Assembly: GCF_946190065.1 (NCBI RefSeq)
Contig: NZ_CAMHZD010000015.1
Coordinates: 1 to 55,699 of the forward strand
Direction: 5' to 3'
DNA: 55,699 bases
From: Streptococcus mitis
GTDB taxonomy: Bacteria; Bacillota; Bacilli; Lactobacillales; Streptococcaceae
The position numbers and the translations under genes were made by a program. Shown piece by piece: positions 15,874-24,962 of the stretch (positions are counted from its first letter, which is position 1; each line of letters starts with the position of its first letter). The notes under the pieces are model-generated. The model was not told the origin of the DNA. It saw only the letters and a program-made list of their open reading frames with translations, and searched no databases.

Positions 15874-16008
15874 TTATAGATTACTGAGGGCACCAATTGC
15901 AGTTGCAAAAATTCCCAATAAACTTGCTACTAGCATGATAATCACGATAAACAAGGTTATTTTCTCAAACATCGTTTTTTTACGATTTCCATTATCTCCA
16001 AATGCCAT
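15874..16008 (-). CDS. DUF4044-type single-pass membrane miniprotein
   Basis: 44 residues: a polar start MAFGDNGNRKKTMFEK, then one transmembrane helix (about 17-40, LFIVIIMLVASLLGIFATAI). Its length and pattern match the streptococcal DUF4044 family, whose function is unknown. SD AAGGAG before ATG. It has its own promoter inside the 3' end of the upstream gene and a terminator after its stop, so it may be monocistronic. Confidence 0.8.
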   Translation of the reverse strand: MAFGDNGNRKKTMFEKITLFIVIIMLVASLLGIFATAIGALSNL

Positions 16009-16041
16009 TTTTCTCTCCTTCGTTACATTCTATTTTCTATT

Positions 16042-16070
16042 ATCTTAGCATGAATTTAGCTAGTTTTCAA
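16042..16070 (-). promoter_or_regulatory. Promoter of the DUF4044 miniprotein
   Basis: Minus strand TTGAAA (16065-16070), 17-bp spacer, TAAGAT (16042-16047). The -35 overlaps the stop codon of the PspC-like gene. Confidence 0.5.
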
Positions 16071-16258
16071 TAGTCAGTTGCTACTGGTGCGATAATCCAT
16101 AAAATGATATAAGCTACAATTCCCGCTCCGTAACAGCAAGCAAGGACACCCCATATTACGCGAACGATAGTTGGATCCATATCTAGATAATGGGCCACCC
16201 CGGCACAAACACCAGCAATCTTTTTATCACGACCGCTTCTCATTAATTGTTTTTTCAT
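16067..16258 (-). CDS. PspC-domain membrane protein
   Basis: 63 residues. The PspC signature occupies almost the whole protein: basic N-terminus, IAGVCAGVAHYLDMDPTIVR, then a hydrophobic helix ending in an aromatic and Pro-containing tail (YIILWIIAPVATDY). Family members are small envelope proteins linked to membrane-stress signalling. It lies 14 nt downstream of the glycosyltransferase and so is probably co-transcribed with the glycolipid genes. Its role here is inferred from the domain only. Confidence 0.85.
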   Translation of the reverse strand: MKKQLMRSGRDKKIAGVCAGVAHYLDMDPTIVRVIWGVLACCYGAGIVAYIILWIIAPVATDY

Positions 16259-16272
16259 AGCTTTTCCTCTTT

Positions 16273-17598
16273 CTATTCTTCACGGTCTTTCCAATAATCT
16301 CTCATGCTAATCAGCTGTGTTTTTGAAGCCCTCAGCATCCGTCTAGAGCCTTTTACCGGTACAGCAACCACCTGTTGCGGAAGATACAAAACTGTTTTAA
16401 AAATACGCTGACTGACCGTATCATCTTTGGCTAAATCTTTCTGGAAATTATTTGAAATAATAGCATCCAGATAAAATTCATGCACCCGTTTTCCAAAGTT
16501 CTCAGCTGAAATCTCGTATAATTTCGCTGATAAGATATGCTCATTCATATCTGGCGTTGCAATCAGAGCTTCTAAAATAGCTCCAGCCAAATCATGCTCG
16601 CCGTAATATAAAGTTCCAAACATCTTGTTATTGATAAGATTGTCCAGATAAGGATTTCCGTGAGCAATGACAGGCGTTCCACTGGCCAAGCTTTCCAAGT
16701 ATGTCAAACCCTGCGTTTCACTTGTTGAGGCCGAGATGAAGAAATCTGCTACCTTATAGTAAAGAGCCGTCTCACTAGGAGCAATCATTCCTGTAAAGAT
16801 AACCGAGTCTCGAATCTCTAGTTTCTGGGCTTGCTCTTTAAGATCATCCAAATAAGGACCATCCCCAGCTACCACCAGTTTAACCTTGTCTTCCTCTTTC
16901 AGAACTTCTGCAAAAGCTGCTAATACTGCTTGAATATTTTTTTCATAAGAAATTCTGGAAAGACTCAGCAACATCTGTTCGTCCTCTTGAATCCCTAATT
17001 TACTACGCAGTTCTTTTAGATTTTCTTGCTTGATTTCTGGACGCTCAAACTTGGCTAATTCAATCCCAGTTGGAATGACCCTTTTTTCAACCTTGACCTT
17101 ATAGTCAGATAGCAAGTCACGGACAATCTCACTCGGACAAATCACCCCATCCACGTCATGCAGGAAACCTCTGACCAGATACTTGACCATGCTAGGACGA
17201 ATCAACATCCCCTTGGCAATATAATGCACATAGTCTTCATACTGGGTGTGATAGGTATGAATAACGGGAATCTTCAATTCACGCGCAATCCAAATCCCCA
17301 ACAGGCCAAGAGAAAATTCTGTCTGAGTGTGAATAATATCTAGCTGATACTGTTTGGCAATTTCAAGCGCCTTGCTAAAACCTCGGTAGGCAAAGCGGCG
17401 ATCTTTAAAAGCAAAAAAGGGTACACTTGGAATGCGGATAATTTGCCAATCTTCATAGCGATTGACATCCTTATCAGTCGTCGTAAAGATAAAAACTGCA
17501 TGTCCTTGCTTTTCAAGTTCTGTTTTCAAGGTTCGAATACTAGTCGCAACACCAGAAACCTGAGGAAAATAGGTATCTGTAAATAAACCAATTCGCAT
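16273..17598 (-). CDS. GT4-type glycosyltransferase, probable glucosyl-diacylglycerol synthase
   Basis: 441 residues with a GT-B fold. The N-terminal Rossmann half starts MRIGLFTDTYFPQVSGVATS. The donor-binding half contains SLSRISYEKN and the EX7E-like segment SETQGLTYLESLASGTPVIA. The C-terminal tail is basic and amphipathic, fitting a monotopic membrane enzyme. In pneumococci the gene next to cpoA makes glucosyl-diacylglycerol, the first step of glycolipid synthesis; I infer the same here from gene order and family. It starts 15 nt after cpoA stops, so the two form an operon. Confidence 0.85.
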   Translation of the reverse strand: MRIGLFTDTYFPQVSGVATSIRTLKTELEKQGHAVFIFTTTDKDVNRYEDWQIIRIPSVPFFAFKDRRFAYRGFSKALEIAKQYQLDIIHTQTEFSLGLLGIWIARELKIPVIHTYHTQYEDYVHYIAKGMLIRPSMVKYLVRGFLHDVDGVICPSEIVRDLLSDYKVKVEKRVIPTGIELAKFERPEIKQENLKELRSKLGIQEDEQMLLSLSRISYEKNIQAVLAAFAEVLKEEDKVKLVVAGDGPYLDDLKEQAQKLEIRDSVIFTGMIAPSETALYYKVADFFISASTSETQGLTYLESLASGTPVIAHGNPYLDNLINNKMFGTLYYGEHDLAGAILEALIATPDMNEHILSAKLYEISAENFGKRVHEFYLDAIISNNFQKDLAKDDTVSQRIFKTVLYLPQQVVAVPVKGSRRMLRASKTQLISMRDYWKDREE

Positions 17599-17613
17599 AG
17601 ATTACCTCACTTT

Positions 17614-18657
17614 TTACTTTCTCCCTAAAGCGGCTTGTTTCTCATAAAAGTCCAACCAAATTTGTAACAGATGCTCTTCAGAATACTCTCTGGAAATATT
17701 CTTAGCTTTTTCTTTGAGGTCTTTTAAGGCAGCAGGATTTGCTTGATATTCTAAAATAGCCTCTTTCATCTCTTCTCTATCTGCTGTCGCCCGATAATTT
17801 CCCTCTAAAATCACCTTATAAAGATCCAAATCACGTAGCATAATAGGAGCCTCACAACTGGCAGCTTCTAGAATAGTCATCGGAAAAAGTTCATTGTAAC
17901 TAGGCAACAAGAAAAGATCTGCTAAGGCATACAATTCGCGCATCCGCTCTGGTGACACGATACCTGGAAAAATCAAATTCTTAGGAGGATTTTCCATTAT
18001 TTTCTTGTAGCGCTCATAACCATCTGTCATGCCACCAAAAGAGAAACCACCAGCCCAGATAAAGGTAATCTGAGGCAATTCCTCAGCCAGACGGATAAAA
18101 TCATCAATCCCTTTGCGTTTCTGAACTTGACCAGCACCTACTACGATAAACTGATTGTCACTAAGACCTAGCTCTGTTCGCAGACTCGCTACCTCTTCTT
18201 GTGGAAGAGGATGCCATTTTTCCTTATTGACAAAGTTAGGAATATAGGTCACTTTTTCACGTGGAATACCAGCTGCCACCAAATCCTCGATAAACATAGG
18301 ATTAACCACAACCAGGTGCTCCATCCGGTTGTAAAAAGAAAATACATAGCGCTTAACAATTCCCTTTAAGAAAAATGGAATTTTCAAACTCCCCTCAAGT
18401 GTATCAGGTAAGAAATGCACGTAGCCAATTTTTCTCCCTGAGCGTTTCTTTTGGAATGTTGATAAATAATAGGGGAAATCAATCGTATGAAAGTGAGTCA
18501 CATCTGCCTCGATTGGAAGATTTTCTGTAACAATCAATTGATCCTTGGCATCACGGTGAAGAAGACGAACTAATTCACGGTAAGCACCTGAGACTCCCTG
18601 CCCTGCTACTTTCTCACTTGAACTCAACATATTGATGCGTAATTTCTTTTTTTCCAT
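17614..18657 (-). CDS. cpoA: Glycosyltransferase CpoA (galactosyl-glucosyl-diacylglycerol synthase)
   Basis: 347 residues, GT-B fold. MEKKKLRINMLSS starts the acceptor domain (with GQGVSGAYREL and HFLPDTLEGS). The donor domain has GAGQVQKRKG and the C-terminal signature ELFPMTILEAASCEAP. In pneumococcus, CpoA adds galactose to glucosyl-diacylglycerol, and its mutants affect beta-lactam susceptibility (known for the family). A longer 377-residue reading needs a TTG start and adds an unlikely leader, so I chose ATG 18657. An extended -10 (TGATATAAT) sits only 7 nt before this ATG, with no SD between, so the mRNA may be leaderless. Confidence 0.9.
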   Translation of the reverse strand: MEKKKLRINMLSSSEKVAGQGVSGAYRELVRLLHRDAKDQLIVTENLPIEADVTHFHTIDFPYYLSTFQKKRSGRKIGYVHFLPDTLEGSLKIPFFLKGIVKRYVFSFYNRMEHLVVVNPMFIEDLVAAGIPREKVTYIPNFVNKEKWHPLPQEEVASLRTELGLSDNQFIVVGAGQVQKRKGIDDFIRLAEELPQITFIWAGGFSFGGMTDGYERYKKIMENPPKNLIFPGIVSPERMRELYALADLFLLPSYNELFPMTILEAASCEAPIMLRDLDLYKVILEGNYRATADREEMKEAILEYQANPAALKDLKEKAKNISREYSEEHLLQIWLDFYEKQAALGRK

Positions 18658-18664
18658 AACTACT

Positions 18665-18673
18665 ATTATATCA
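18665..18673 (-). promoter_or_regulatory. Extended -10 promoter touching the cpoA start codon
   Basis: Minus strand TG-A-TATAAT, followed by 7 nt (AGTAGTT) and ATG. No good -35 is visible. The start point would fall at or next to the A of the ATG. Confidence 0.6.
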
Positions 18674-18772
18674 TTTTCTTTGAATAAAATCAGCAAAAGA
18701 AAGGAGAGACTAGAGGAAAAGAGGGGGAAATTTCCTCGCTTTTCCAATAATCTCTCACATGCTATTGTATGT

Positions 18773-19102
18773 TTACTTAATGCCTAGGGCAATGCGTGCA
18801 TAGCGACTCATTTTTTCAACTGTCCAGGCTGGATACCAGACTAATTTAACCTCAGTATCCGTTACTTCTGGTACCTCTGTCATAGCATCATAAATCTGGT
18901 CCGTCAAAAGGTCTGCTAGGGGACAACCCATGGTTGTCAAAGTCATATCAATCTCTGTTTGACCTGTGTCACCGTCAAAACGAATCTCATAGATTAAACC
19001 AAGGTTGACAATATCGATTCCCAACTCAGGGTCGATGACTTCTTCCAAGGCTGATAAAATTCTTGTTTTGATATTTTCAATTTGCTCTTCTGTATAAGCC
19101 AT
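18773..19102 (-). CDS. MIP18/DUF59 family protein (SufT/PaaD-like Fe-S assembly factor)
   Basis: 109 residues. DUF59 signature: helix, DPELGIDIVNLGLIYEI, then TLTTMGCPLADLLTDQI with the conserved Cys, ending VELVW-like KLVWYPAW. Family members help load Fe-S clusters onto client proteins. The GTG at 19114 is part of the SD (GTGAGGAAAAAT), so ATG 19102 is the start. It lies 14 nt after rpoD, at the 3' end of the dnaG-rpoD operon. Confidence 0.88.
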   Translation of the reverse strand: MAYTEEQIENIKTRILSALEEVIDPELGIDIVNLGLIYEIRFDGDTGQTEIDMTLTTMGCPLADLLTDQIYDAMTEVPEVTDTEVKLVWYPAWTVEKMSRYARIALGIK

Positions 19103-19116
19103 ATTTTTCCTCACTA

Positions 19117-20226
19117 TTAGTCTTCAATAAAATCACGAAGCGGTTTGCTGCGACTTGGTTGACGAAGTTTTCTCAAAGCCTTGGCTTCAATCTGACGGAT
19201 ACGCTCACGGGTTACATTAAAGACTTTACCTACATCTTCAAGGGTCCGCATTTTACCATCATCTAGTCCAAAACGTAGACGCAAGACGTTTTCTTCACGG
19301 TCTGTAAGAGTATCCAAGACCTCATCCAGCTGCTCACGCAAGACGATACGAGTTGTGTAGTCCACTGGATTTTCAATCACTTCATCTTCGATAAAGTCCC
19401 CAAGGTGGCTATCATCCTCTTCACCGATTGGTGTTTCAAGCGATACTGGCTCTTGGGCAATCTTCAAGATTTCACGTACCTTGTCAGGAGTCATATCCAT
19501 ACGTTCAGCGATTTGTTCTGGCGTTGGATCTTGTCCCAATTCTTGAAGGAGATTACGTTGTTCACGAACCAATTTATTAATGGTTTCAACCATGTGAACA
19601 GGGATACGGATGGTACGAGCTTGGTCCGCAATAGCACGAGTGATAGCCTGACGAATCCACCAAGTTGCGTAAGTTGAGAACTTGAATCCTTTAGAATAGT
19701 CAAACTTGTCAACCGCCTTCATCAAGCCCATGTTCCCTTCTTGAATCAAGTCAAGGAACTGCATACCACGGCCGACATAACGCTTGGCAATGGAAACAAC
19801 CAAACGAAGGTTGGCTTCCGCAAGACGTTGTTTGGCTTCGATATCACCAGCTTCAACTGCTAGTGCCAATTCTTTCTCCTCTTCATTGGTCAAAAGAGGT
19901 ACGACCCCGATTTCTTTCAAGTACATACGGACAGGGTCATTGACCTTAGCAGAAGTTGAACCAATCAAATCCTCATCGCTGAGTTCTGGTTCTTCTTCTG
20001 CACTAAGAACACGCGCACTGGGATTTCCTTCGTTATCTGTGATTGAAATTCCTGCATCCTGGATTCGTTGCAAGAGATCTTCAATCCCATCAGCGTCCAA
20101 GGTAAAAGGAATAACCAGACTTGCATTGATTTCATCGTCTGTTGCTGTCCCTTTTTGCTTATGATTACGGATAAATTCTGCTACTTGTACATCAAATGTT
20201 GTTACTTCTTTTTGTTTTGTTGCCAT
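19117..20226 (-). CDS. rpoD: Primary sigma factor RpoD (SigA)
   Basis: 369 residues, typical of Gram-positive SigA. Region 1.2 has [11 protein letters not shown]; region 2 has [34 protein letters not shown] and [13 protein letters not shown]; region 3 has [13 protein letters not shown]; region 4 has [10 protein letters not shown] and the helix-turn-helix [17 protein letters not shown]. It directs RNA polymerase to TTGACA/TATAAT promoters such as those listed here. It starts 2 nt after dnaG, the conserved macromolecular-synthesis operon arrangement. Confidence 0.98.
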   Translation of the reverse strand: MATKQKEVTTFDVQVAEFIRNHKQKGTATDDEINASLVIPFTLDADGIEDLLQRIQDAGISITDNEGNPSARVLSAEEEPELSDEDLIGSTSAKVNDPVRMYLKEIGVVPLLTNEEEKELALAVEAGDIEAKQRLAEANLRLVVSIAKRYVGRGMQFLDLIQEGNMGLMKAVDKFDYSKGFKFSTYATWWIRQAITRAIADQARTIRIPVHMVETINKLVREQRNLLQELGQDPTPEQIAERMDMTPDKVREILKIAQEPVSLETPIGEEDDSHLGDFIEDEVIENPVDYTTRIVLREQLDEVLDTLTDREENVLRLRFGLDDGKMRTLEDVGKVFNVTRERIRQIEAKALRKLRQPSRSKPLRDFIED

Positions 20227-20228
20227 TA

Positions 20229-21989
20229 TTACTCCATTCTTCTCTTTTGGGAAATTAAACGTTCCAATTCTTCTAAGGCTGTGTCGGTATCTCCTACATG
20301 GCTAGCTTCCTGCACCTTCTTTTTGATTCTCATATTGTCCTGATTCAAGAGAGCCTTGTTTCGAGTCATTTCTACTTCACTAAGTTCCTGAGGTGACATC
20401 TCAGATGGTAAATCCTGAGCTAAGACTTGATACCAAGCTCTCTCAACCTCCTCTGTCTGTTCTGCTAAAACTTCTGGAGGAAGGGTACCATACTGGCCAA
20501 GCAAGTTATATAAGACCTGAAATTCAGGTGTGTCAAATGCAAAGTCTTCTCGCAAACGGTAATCATTCAAAACAAGAGGGGACTCCATCATTCGATAAAG
20601 TAGATGAGCTTCTGCCCTCATAATAGCTGATAACTGCTTGGTGACAGGCATAGTGATTTGCGTCGGTCTGGAAATTCCTTCCATGCGATTCTGTCTTTGC
20701 GCCTGACGACTCTCATTAACAATCTGCTCAATCTGGGCATAATCAAAGGACGCCAGACTGTCAGCTAAAATATGAATGTAGGTATTTTGAGCAGTGATGG
20801 ACTTTTCTTGAACAATCAAGGGCGCTATTTTTTCAATAAACTCAATCTGAGCCTGCAAATTTTCACTATTTTCAGGCTTGTACTGGTGAATGTAAAACTC
20901 AATCGGACTAATACGAGTTTTTGTTAATAGATAGGCCAAGTCTTCTGGACCATTTTTTTGTAAATACTCATCTGGATCCAAGTTATCAGGCATGCTGACG
21001 ATTTGCACAGGCATATCACCAATTTCGTCCAGCGCTTTCAATGTCGCAGCTTGCCCAGCCTTATCGCCATCGTAAACAAGAACCAACTTCTTGGTTAACC
21101 TTTTCAGATGCTCAACATGCTCTCGACTCAAGGCTGTTCCCATAGATGCGACAGCATTTTCGATTCCAGCCCGATAGGCTGCAATGACATCCATGAATCC
21201 TTCCATCAAGTAAATCTCACTGGTTTTACCAGAAGATTTTTTTGCCCTATCCATATGATATAATTCGTAACTTTTGTTAAAAATTGCAGTCGATCGGCTA
21301 TTTTTATACTTAGAAGTTTGTGAATCCGTTTTCTGCCAGATACGACCTGAGAAGGCAATAACCTTTCCTTGGTCATTTGTCAGGGGAAACATAATCCGAT
21401 TGTGAAAGGTATCTACAAATTGATTGGCATCCGAGAGGTAAAACAGTCCTGAATCTAGGAAATCCTCATCACGATACTGACCAGACAAACGTTGATAGAG
21501 ATAGTTTCGTTCTGGAGGTGCCAAACCAATCCGAAAATGCTTGAGCACTTCATCTGTCAAACCACGCTGATAGAGGTAATTTCTGGCCTCCTCCCCCATG
21601 GTCGTTGTCATGAGAATAGCATGATAAAATTTAGCCGCATCTTCGTGCATATCATAAAGAGATTGGTGAGGCGAGGCTGGCTTCTGTTCACTATAAAGCG
21701 GTTTTTCCACCTCTATCCCGACACGCTGACCTAAGATTTGGACAGCCTCCATAAAGGGAACACCTTGGTACTCCTCGATGAACTTAAAGATATCACCTGA
21801 GCGACCACAACCAAAACAGTGGTAAAACTGCTTGTCCTCTACAACGTTGAAAGAAGGTGTTTTTTCACCATGAAAAGGACAGAGCCCTAGATAGTTCCGT
21901 CCTGCCTTTTGTAAAGAAATCACATCTCCTATGACTTCCACAATGTTGGCATTGTTTTTGATTTCTTCAATGACTTGTTTGTCAACCAT
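20229..21989 (-). CDS. dnaG: DNA primase DnaG
   Basis: 586 residues; makes RNA primers for replication. The zinc domain has [11 protein letters not shown] and [10 protein letters not shown]. The TOPRIM core has [16 protein letters not shown] and [12 protein letters not shown]. The C-terminal part is helicase-interacting. ATG 22004 (MEVLC) overlaps the SD GGAGG, so ATG 21989 (MVDKQ) is preferred with 8-nt spacing. Its promoter at 22028-22056 drives rpoD and the sufT-like gene too. Confidence 0.97.
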   Translation of the reverse strand: MVDKQVIEEIKNNANIVEVIGDVISLQKAGRNYLGLCPFHGEKTPSFNVVEDKQFYHCFGCGRSGDIFKFIEEYQGVPFMEAVQILGQRVGIEVEKPLYSEQKPASPHQSLYDMHEDAAKFYHAILMTTTMGEEARNYLYQRGLTDEVLKHFRIGLAPPERNYLYQRLSGQYRDEDFLDSGLFYLSDANQFVDTFHNRIMFPLTNDQGKVIAFSGRIWQKTDSQTSKYKNSRSTAIFNKSYELYHMDRAKKSSGKTSEIYLMEGFMDVIAAYRAGIENAVASMGTALSREHVEHLKRLTKKLVLVYDGDKAGQAATLKALDEIGDMPVQIVSMPDNLDPDEYLQKNGPEDLAYLLTKTRISPIEFYIHQYKPENSENLQAQIEFIEKIAPLIVQEKSITAQNTYIHILADSLASFDYAQIEQIVNESRQAQRQNRMEGISRPTQITMPVTKQLSAIMRAEAHLLYRMMESPLVLNDYRLREDFAFDTPEFQVLYNLLGQYGTLPPEVLAEQTEEVERAWYQVLAQDLPSEMSPQELSEVEMTRNKALLNQDNMRIKKKVQEASHVGDTDTALEELERLISQKRRME

Positions 21990-22027
21990 ACACAATACCT
22001 CCATCTTATCATAGTATCACGTAAACT

Positions 22028-22056
22028 AGTATAGCTTATTTCTGAAAAAAAGTAAA
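22028..22056 (-). promoter_or_regulatory. Promoter of dnaG-rpoD
   Basis: Minus strand TTTACT (22051-22056), 17-bp spacer, TATACT (22028-22033), about 40 bp before the dnaG start. Confidence 0.55.
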
Positions 22057-22117
22057 CCATTTCATACGCTTTCCGTAATTATCTTTGCCTTATTTTTCTA
22101 AATATAAAAGAAAGTTA

Positions 22118-22153
22118 AAAAACTCAGAAACATTTTAATGCTTCTAAGTTTTT
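22118..22153 (-). terminator. Terminator of the trpXYZ transcript
   Basis: Minus strand arms AAAAACTTAGAA and TTCTGAGTTTTT (one G-U pair) around a 12-nt loop, running into a T tract. It lies between the transporter ATPase and the dnaG promoter. Confidence 0.65.
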
Positions 22154-22185
22154 CTTCTCTATTTTTTGATGAAAATAAAGTTCAT

Positions 22186-22944
22186 CTATTCAAATAATTG
22201 ATAGTAGTCTGAGATTTTCATCTTAGCTTTTTCTTCATTATTAAGATCTTGAATTATACGACCTTCTTTCATGACAATCAGACGGTTTCCGTACTTCAAC
22301 GCGTCCTCCATATGGTGGGTAATCATCAAGGCTGTCAGCTGATCTTTCTTGACAAATTCATCTGTCAATTCCATCAAGGCTACACTAGTCTTTGGATCAA
22401 GAGCTGCAGTATGCTCATCTAACAAGAGCAACTCTGGTCGCTTCAATGTTGCCATCAAGAGACTTAAGGCTTGTCTTTGCCCACCTGATAAGAACTCAAT
22501 CGGTGTATTCAAATGTTTCTCAAGACCATTTCCTACTTTTTCAATAGTTGCCTGAAATTCATCCTTATAACTAGTCAAGCGTCGTGGTAACAATCCACGC
22601 TTTTCACCACGAAACTTGGCAATCAAGAGATTCTCTGCCACTGTCATACGAGGAGCTGTCCCCATCTTTGGATCTTGGAAAACTCGAGACAGATACTTGG
22701 CTCTCTTCTCTGGTGAAAACTTAGTGACATCTTCACCTAAAATACGGATGGTTCCACTGGTTAGTGATAAGGTTCCTGCAATAGTGTTAAAGAGGGTCGA
22801 TTTACCAGCACCATTTCCACCTAAAATCGTGATAAAATCCTGTTCAAAAATTTCTAATGAAACATCATTTAAAATAATCTTTTCTTCATCAAAGCCATTT
22901 TTAACGACTTTGGTTGCATTTTTTAATTCTACAATTGCTGTCAT
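22186..22944 (-). CDS. trpZ: ABC transporter ATP-binding protein (TrpZ-type)
   Basis: 252 residues. Walker A GGNGAGKST, Q-loop VFQDPKMGTAP, signature LSGGQRQALSL, Walker B LLLLDEHTAAL, H-loop MITHHMED. It powers the importer formed with the permease (overlapping by 4 nt, ATGA) and the binding protein upstream. The family (PF04392-associated) and the Trp T-box in the leader point to tryptophan or a precursor as substrate; this is inferred. Confidence 0.92.
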   Translation of the reverse strand: MTAIVELKNATKVVKNGFDEEKIILNDVSLEIFEQDFITILGGNGAGKSTLFNTIAGTLSLTSGTIRILGEDVTKFSPEKRAKYLSRVFQDPKMGTAPRMTVAENLLIAKFRGEKRGLLPRRLTSYKDEFQATIEKVGNGLEKHLNTPIEFLSGGQRQALSLLMATLKRPELLLLDEHTAALDPKTSVALMELTDEFVKKDQLTALMITHHMEDALKYGNRLIVMKEGRIIQDLNNEEKAKMKISDYYQLFE

Positions 22945-23807
22945 TTGCTTAACTTGGCTCCTTTCAAGATTGTTTGCTTAAATGTTGGAATCATGAGACA
23001 GACTGCCAAAATCAAGGCACTGTACAAACGAAGGTAACTTGTATTAAAGCCAAGGGCAATAACCGCCCATACTAAGAATTGATAGGCGATAGAACCCACA
23101 ACGATGGCAACCAGACGCTCTGCCAAACTCAAACTCTTGAAAATAACTTCCCCAATAATCAAACTTGCAAGACCTACAACGATAACCCCAATTCCTCGAG
23201 ATACATCGGCATAACCTTCTTGCTGAGCAATAAGAGCACCTGCAAGGGCAATCACACCATTTGATAAGACCAAGCCCATAAGCTCCATGCGTCCAGTATG
23301 AATTCCGAAACTTCTAGCCATATCAGGATTGTCACCTGTAGCAATATAGGCTTGTCCGAGTTTGGTATCCAAGAAAAAGAGCATGAGAACAATAACAATA
23401 CTGACAAAGATGAAACCTGTCAAGAGTTGATTCAAATCCGAATCAAAAGGCAAAACATCCTGAATTTGCTTGGTTCCAAGCAATCCTAAATTTGCACGTC
23501 CCATAATCAAGAGCATGATAGAGTGACAAGAAGTCATCACCAAAATCCCTGAGAGCAAAGTTGGAATCTTCCCTTTTGTATAAAGAAGTCCTGCTGCCAT
23601 TCCAGCCAAACAACCAGCTCCAACAGCAACAAGTGTCGCTAAAAAGGGATTCACACCTTTCGTTATCAGAGTGACAGCAACAGCTCCCCCAAGAGGGAAG
23701 GAACCTTCTGTCGTCATATCTGGAAAGTTCAAAATCCTAAATGTCATAAAGATTCCCAGACCTAGAATAGCCCAGACAAATCCTTGAGAAATAATAGATA
23801 ATATCAT
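22941..23807 (-). CDS. trpY: ABC transporter permease (TrpY-type)
   Basis: 288 residues, about 8-9 hydrophobic helices, conserved segment FRILNFPDMTTEGSFPLGGA typical of this permease family. A longer reading from ATG 23876 would run through the terminator hairpin at 23845-23874 and lacks an SD. ATG 23807 has AAGGTTAAG upstream and gives the normal N-terminus. It sits 75 nt after the binding-protein gene, with the terminator between them. Confidence 0.88.
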   Translation of the reverse strand: MILSIISQGFVWAILGLGIFMTFRILNFPDMTTEGSFPLGGAVAVTLITKGVNPFLATLVAVGAGCLAGMAAGLLYTKGKIPTLLSGILVMTSCHSIMLLIMGRANLGLLGTKQIQDVLPFDSDLNQLLTGFIFVSIVIVLMLFFLDTKLGQAYIATGDNPDMARSFGIHTGRMELMGLVLSNGVIALAGALIAQQEGYADVSRGIGVIVVGLASLIIGEVIFKSLSLAERLVAIVVGSIAYQFLVWAVIALGFNTSYLRLYSALILAVCLMIPTFKQTILKGAKLSK

Positions 23808-23841
23808 TTGTTTCTTAACCTTTTCTATATGATTTCTATTG

Positions 23842-23874
23842 TAAAAAATTGGAGGAGATGTCCCCAACTCCTCC
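23842..23874 (-). terminator. Intra-operon terminator between trpX and trpY
   Basis: Minus strand GGAGGAG - 10-nt loop - CTCCTCC, then AATTTTTTAC. The perfect 7-bp GC-rich stem plus T-run directly follows the trpX stop. It probably reduces readthrough so that the binding protein is made in excess of the membrane parts. Confidence 0.75.
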
Positions 23875-23882
23875 ATTACAGA

Positions 23883-24878
23883 TTATTCAATCACTTGTCC
23901 TGCTTCTTTTAAAACTGATTCAGGAATCGTAATACCTAGTTCTTGTGCCAATTTTTTGTTGATTACTGATTTACCAGTTGAAAAGACATTGACTGGAGTA
24001 TCAGCTGGTTTTGCACCTTTCAAGACTTGCGCAATCATTTTACCAGTTGCCACACCAAGGTCGTGTTGGTCAACTACAACTGATGCCAAACCACCTGCTT
24101 CTACCATGGCAGTTGCGCTTGGGTAGATTGGTTTTTTAGCTGATTGATTACTTGATACAACTGTTGAGAAGGCTGAAGCAATAGTGTTATCGATTGGAAC
24201 CCAGATAGCATCAACTTTGCTAGTCATAACGTTAACTGTTGAAGCAATTTCATTTGTTGAAGGAACAGCAAATGTTTCTACAGTCAAACCTGCTTTTTCA
24301 GCATAAGCCTTAAATTCTTCGACCTGTGTTTTTGAATTGTCTTCGCTGCTTGAGTAAAGGGCTCCTATTGTTTTCACATTTGGTGTCAGAGCCTTAATGA
24401 GTTCAACTTGTTGTTGAGCTGGATTGTGGTCAGATACTCCTGTAATGTTGCCGCCTGGTTTTTTCAAATCTTTAACCAAGTTCGCTCCGATTGGGTCAGT
24501 AATAGCTGCCATGATAACCGGTAGATCTTTTGTTGCACTAGCCAAACCTTGAGCAGCTGGTGTTGCAATACCAACCACAAGGTCATTGCCATTTGCAACC
24601 AACTGTTTGCTCATTGTCGCAACCTTACTTTGGTCGCCTTCTGAGTTCATAAAGTCAATTTTCAACTGATCATCTTTATAGCCTTCCTCAGCAAGTCCAT
24701 CTTGAATTCCTTTATAAATCAAGTCAAGAGATGGATGGCTCACAAACTGAAGAACACCAACTTTGGCAACTTTCTTCTCATTCTTAGCTTCTTGTTTATT
24801 CATTGAAGAGTAAATCAAGCTTCCTGCTACTAAGACTGCTAATGCAGCGATAATCCCAATTAAACGTTTATTTTTCAT
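23883..24878 (-). CDS. trpX: ABC transporter substrate-binding protein (TrpX-type)
   Basis: 331 residues, PF04392-type binding protein (VGVLQFVSHPSLDLIYKGI, GNDLVVGIATPAAQGLA, VMAAITDPIGANLV). The N-terminus MKNKRLIGIIAALAVLVAGS is one hydrophobic helix without a lipobox Cys, so it is likely membrane-anchored by that helix. SD AAAGGAG before ATG. First structural gene after the Trp T-box and the 11-codon mini-ORF. Substrate tryptophan is inferred from the riboswitch. Confidence 0.92.
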   Translation of the reverse strand: MKNKRLIGIIAALAVLVAGSLIYSSMNKQEAKNEKKVAKVGVLQFVSHPSLDLIYKGIQDGLAEEGYKDDQLKIDFMNSEGDQSKVATMSKQLVANGNDLVVGIATPAAQGLASATKDLPVIMAAITDPIGANLVKDLKKPGGNITGVSDHNPAQQQVELIKALTPNVKTIGALYSSSEDNSKTQVEEFKAYAEKAGLTVETFAVPSTNEIASTVNVMTSKVDAIWVPIDNTIASAFSTVVSSNQSAKKPIYPSATAMVEAGGLASVVVDQHDLGVATGKMIAQVLKGAKPADTPVNVFSTGKSVINKKLAQELGITIPESVLKEAGQVIE

Positions 24879-24913
24879 TCTATTTCTCCTTTTATTCCTT
24901 TAAAATACTTCAC

Positions 24914-24949
24914 TTATCGAAACAAGTGACGCCATCGTTTTCTTTCCAT
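24914..24949 (-). CDS. 11-codon mini-ORF between T-box terminator and trpX
   Basis: MERKRWRHLFR-stop, preceded at 5 nt by a full SD GGAGG (24955-24959). It is very basic with one Trp. Its last codons overlap a small hairpin (TCACTT...AAGTGA) and it stops 35 nt before trpX. It is too short for homology to mean much. A leader peptide is an inference from the strong SD and position; it could be chance. Confidence 0.4.
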   Translation of the reverse strand: MERKRWRHLFR

Positions 24950-24962
24950 ACTAACCTCCATC

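Noticed and set aside
18658-18747. 30-residue N-terminal extension of CpoA from a TTG codon
   Set aside because: No SD, runs through the extended -10 promoter, and gives an N-terminus atypical of the family.
23808-23876. Extended N-terminus of the TrpY permease
   Set aside because: Its codons form the terminator hairpin and there is no SD before ATG 23876.
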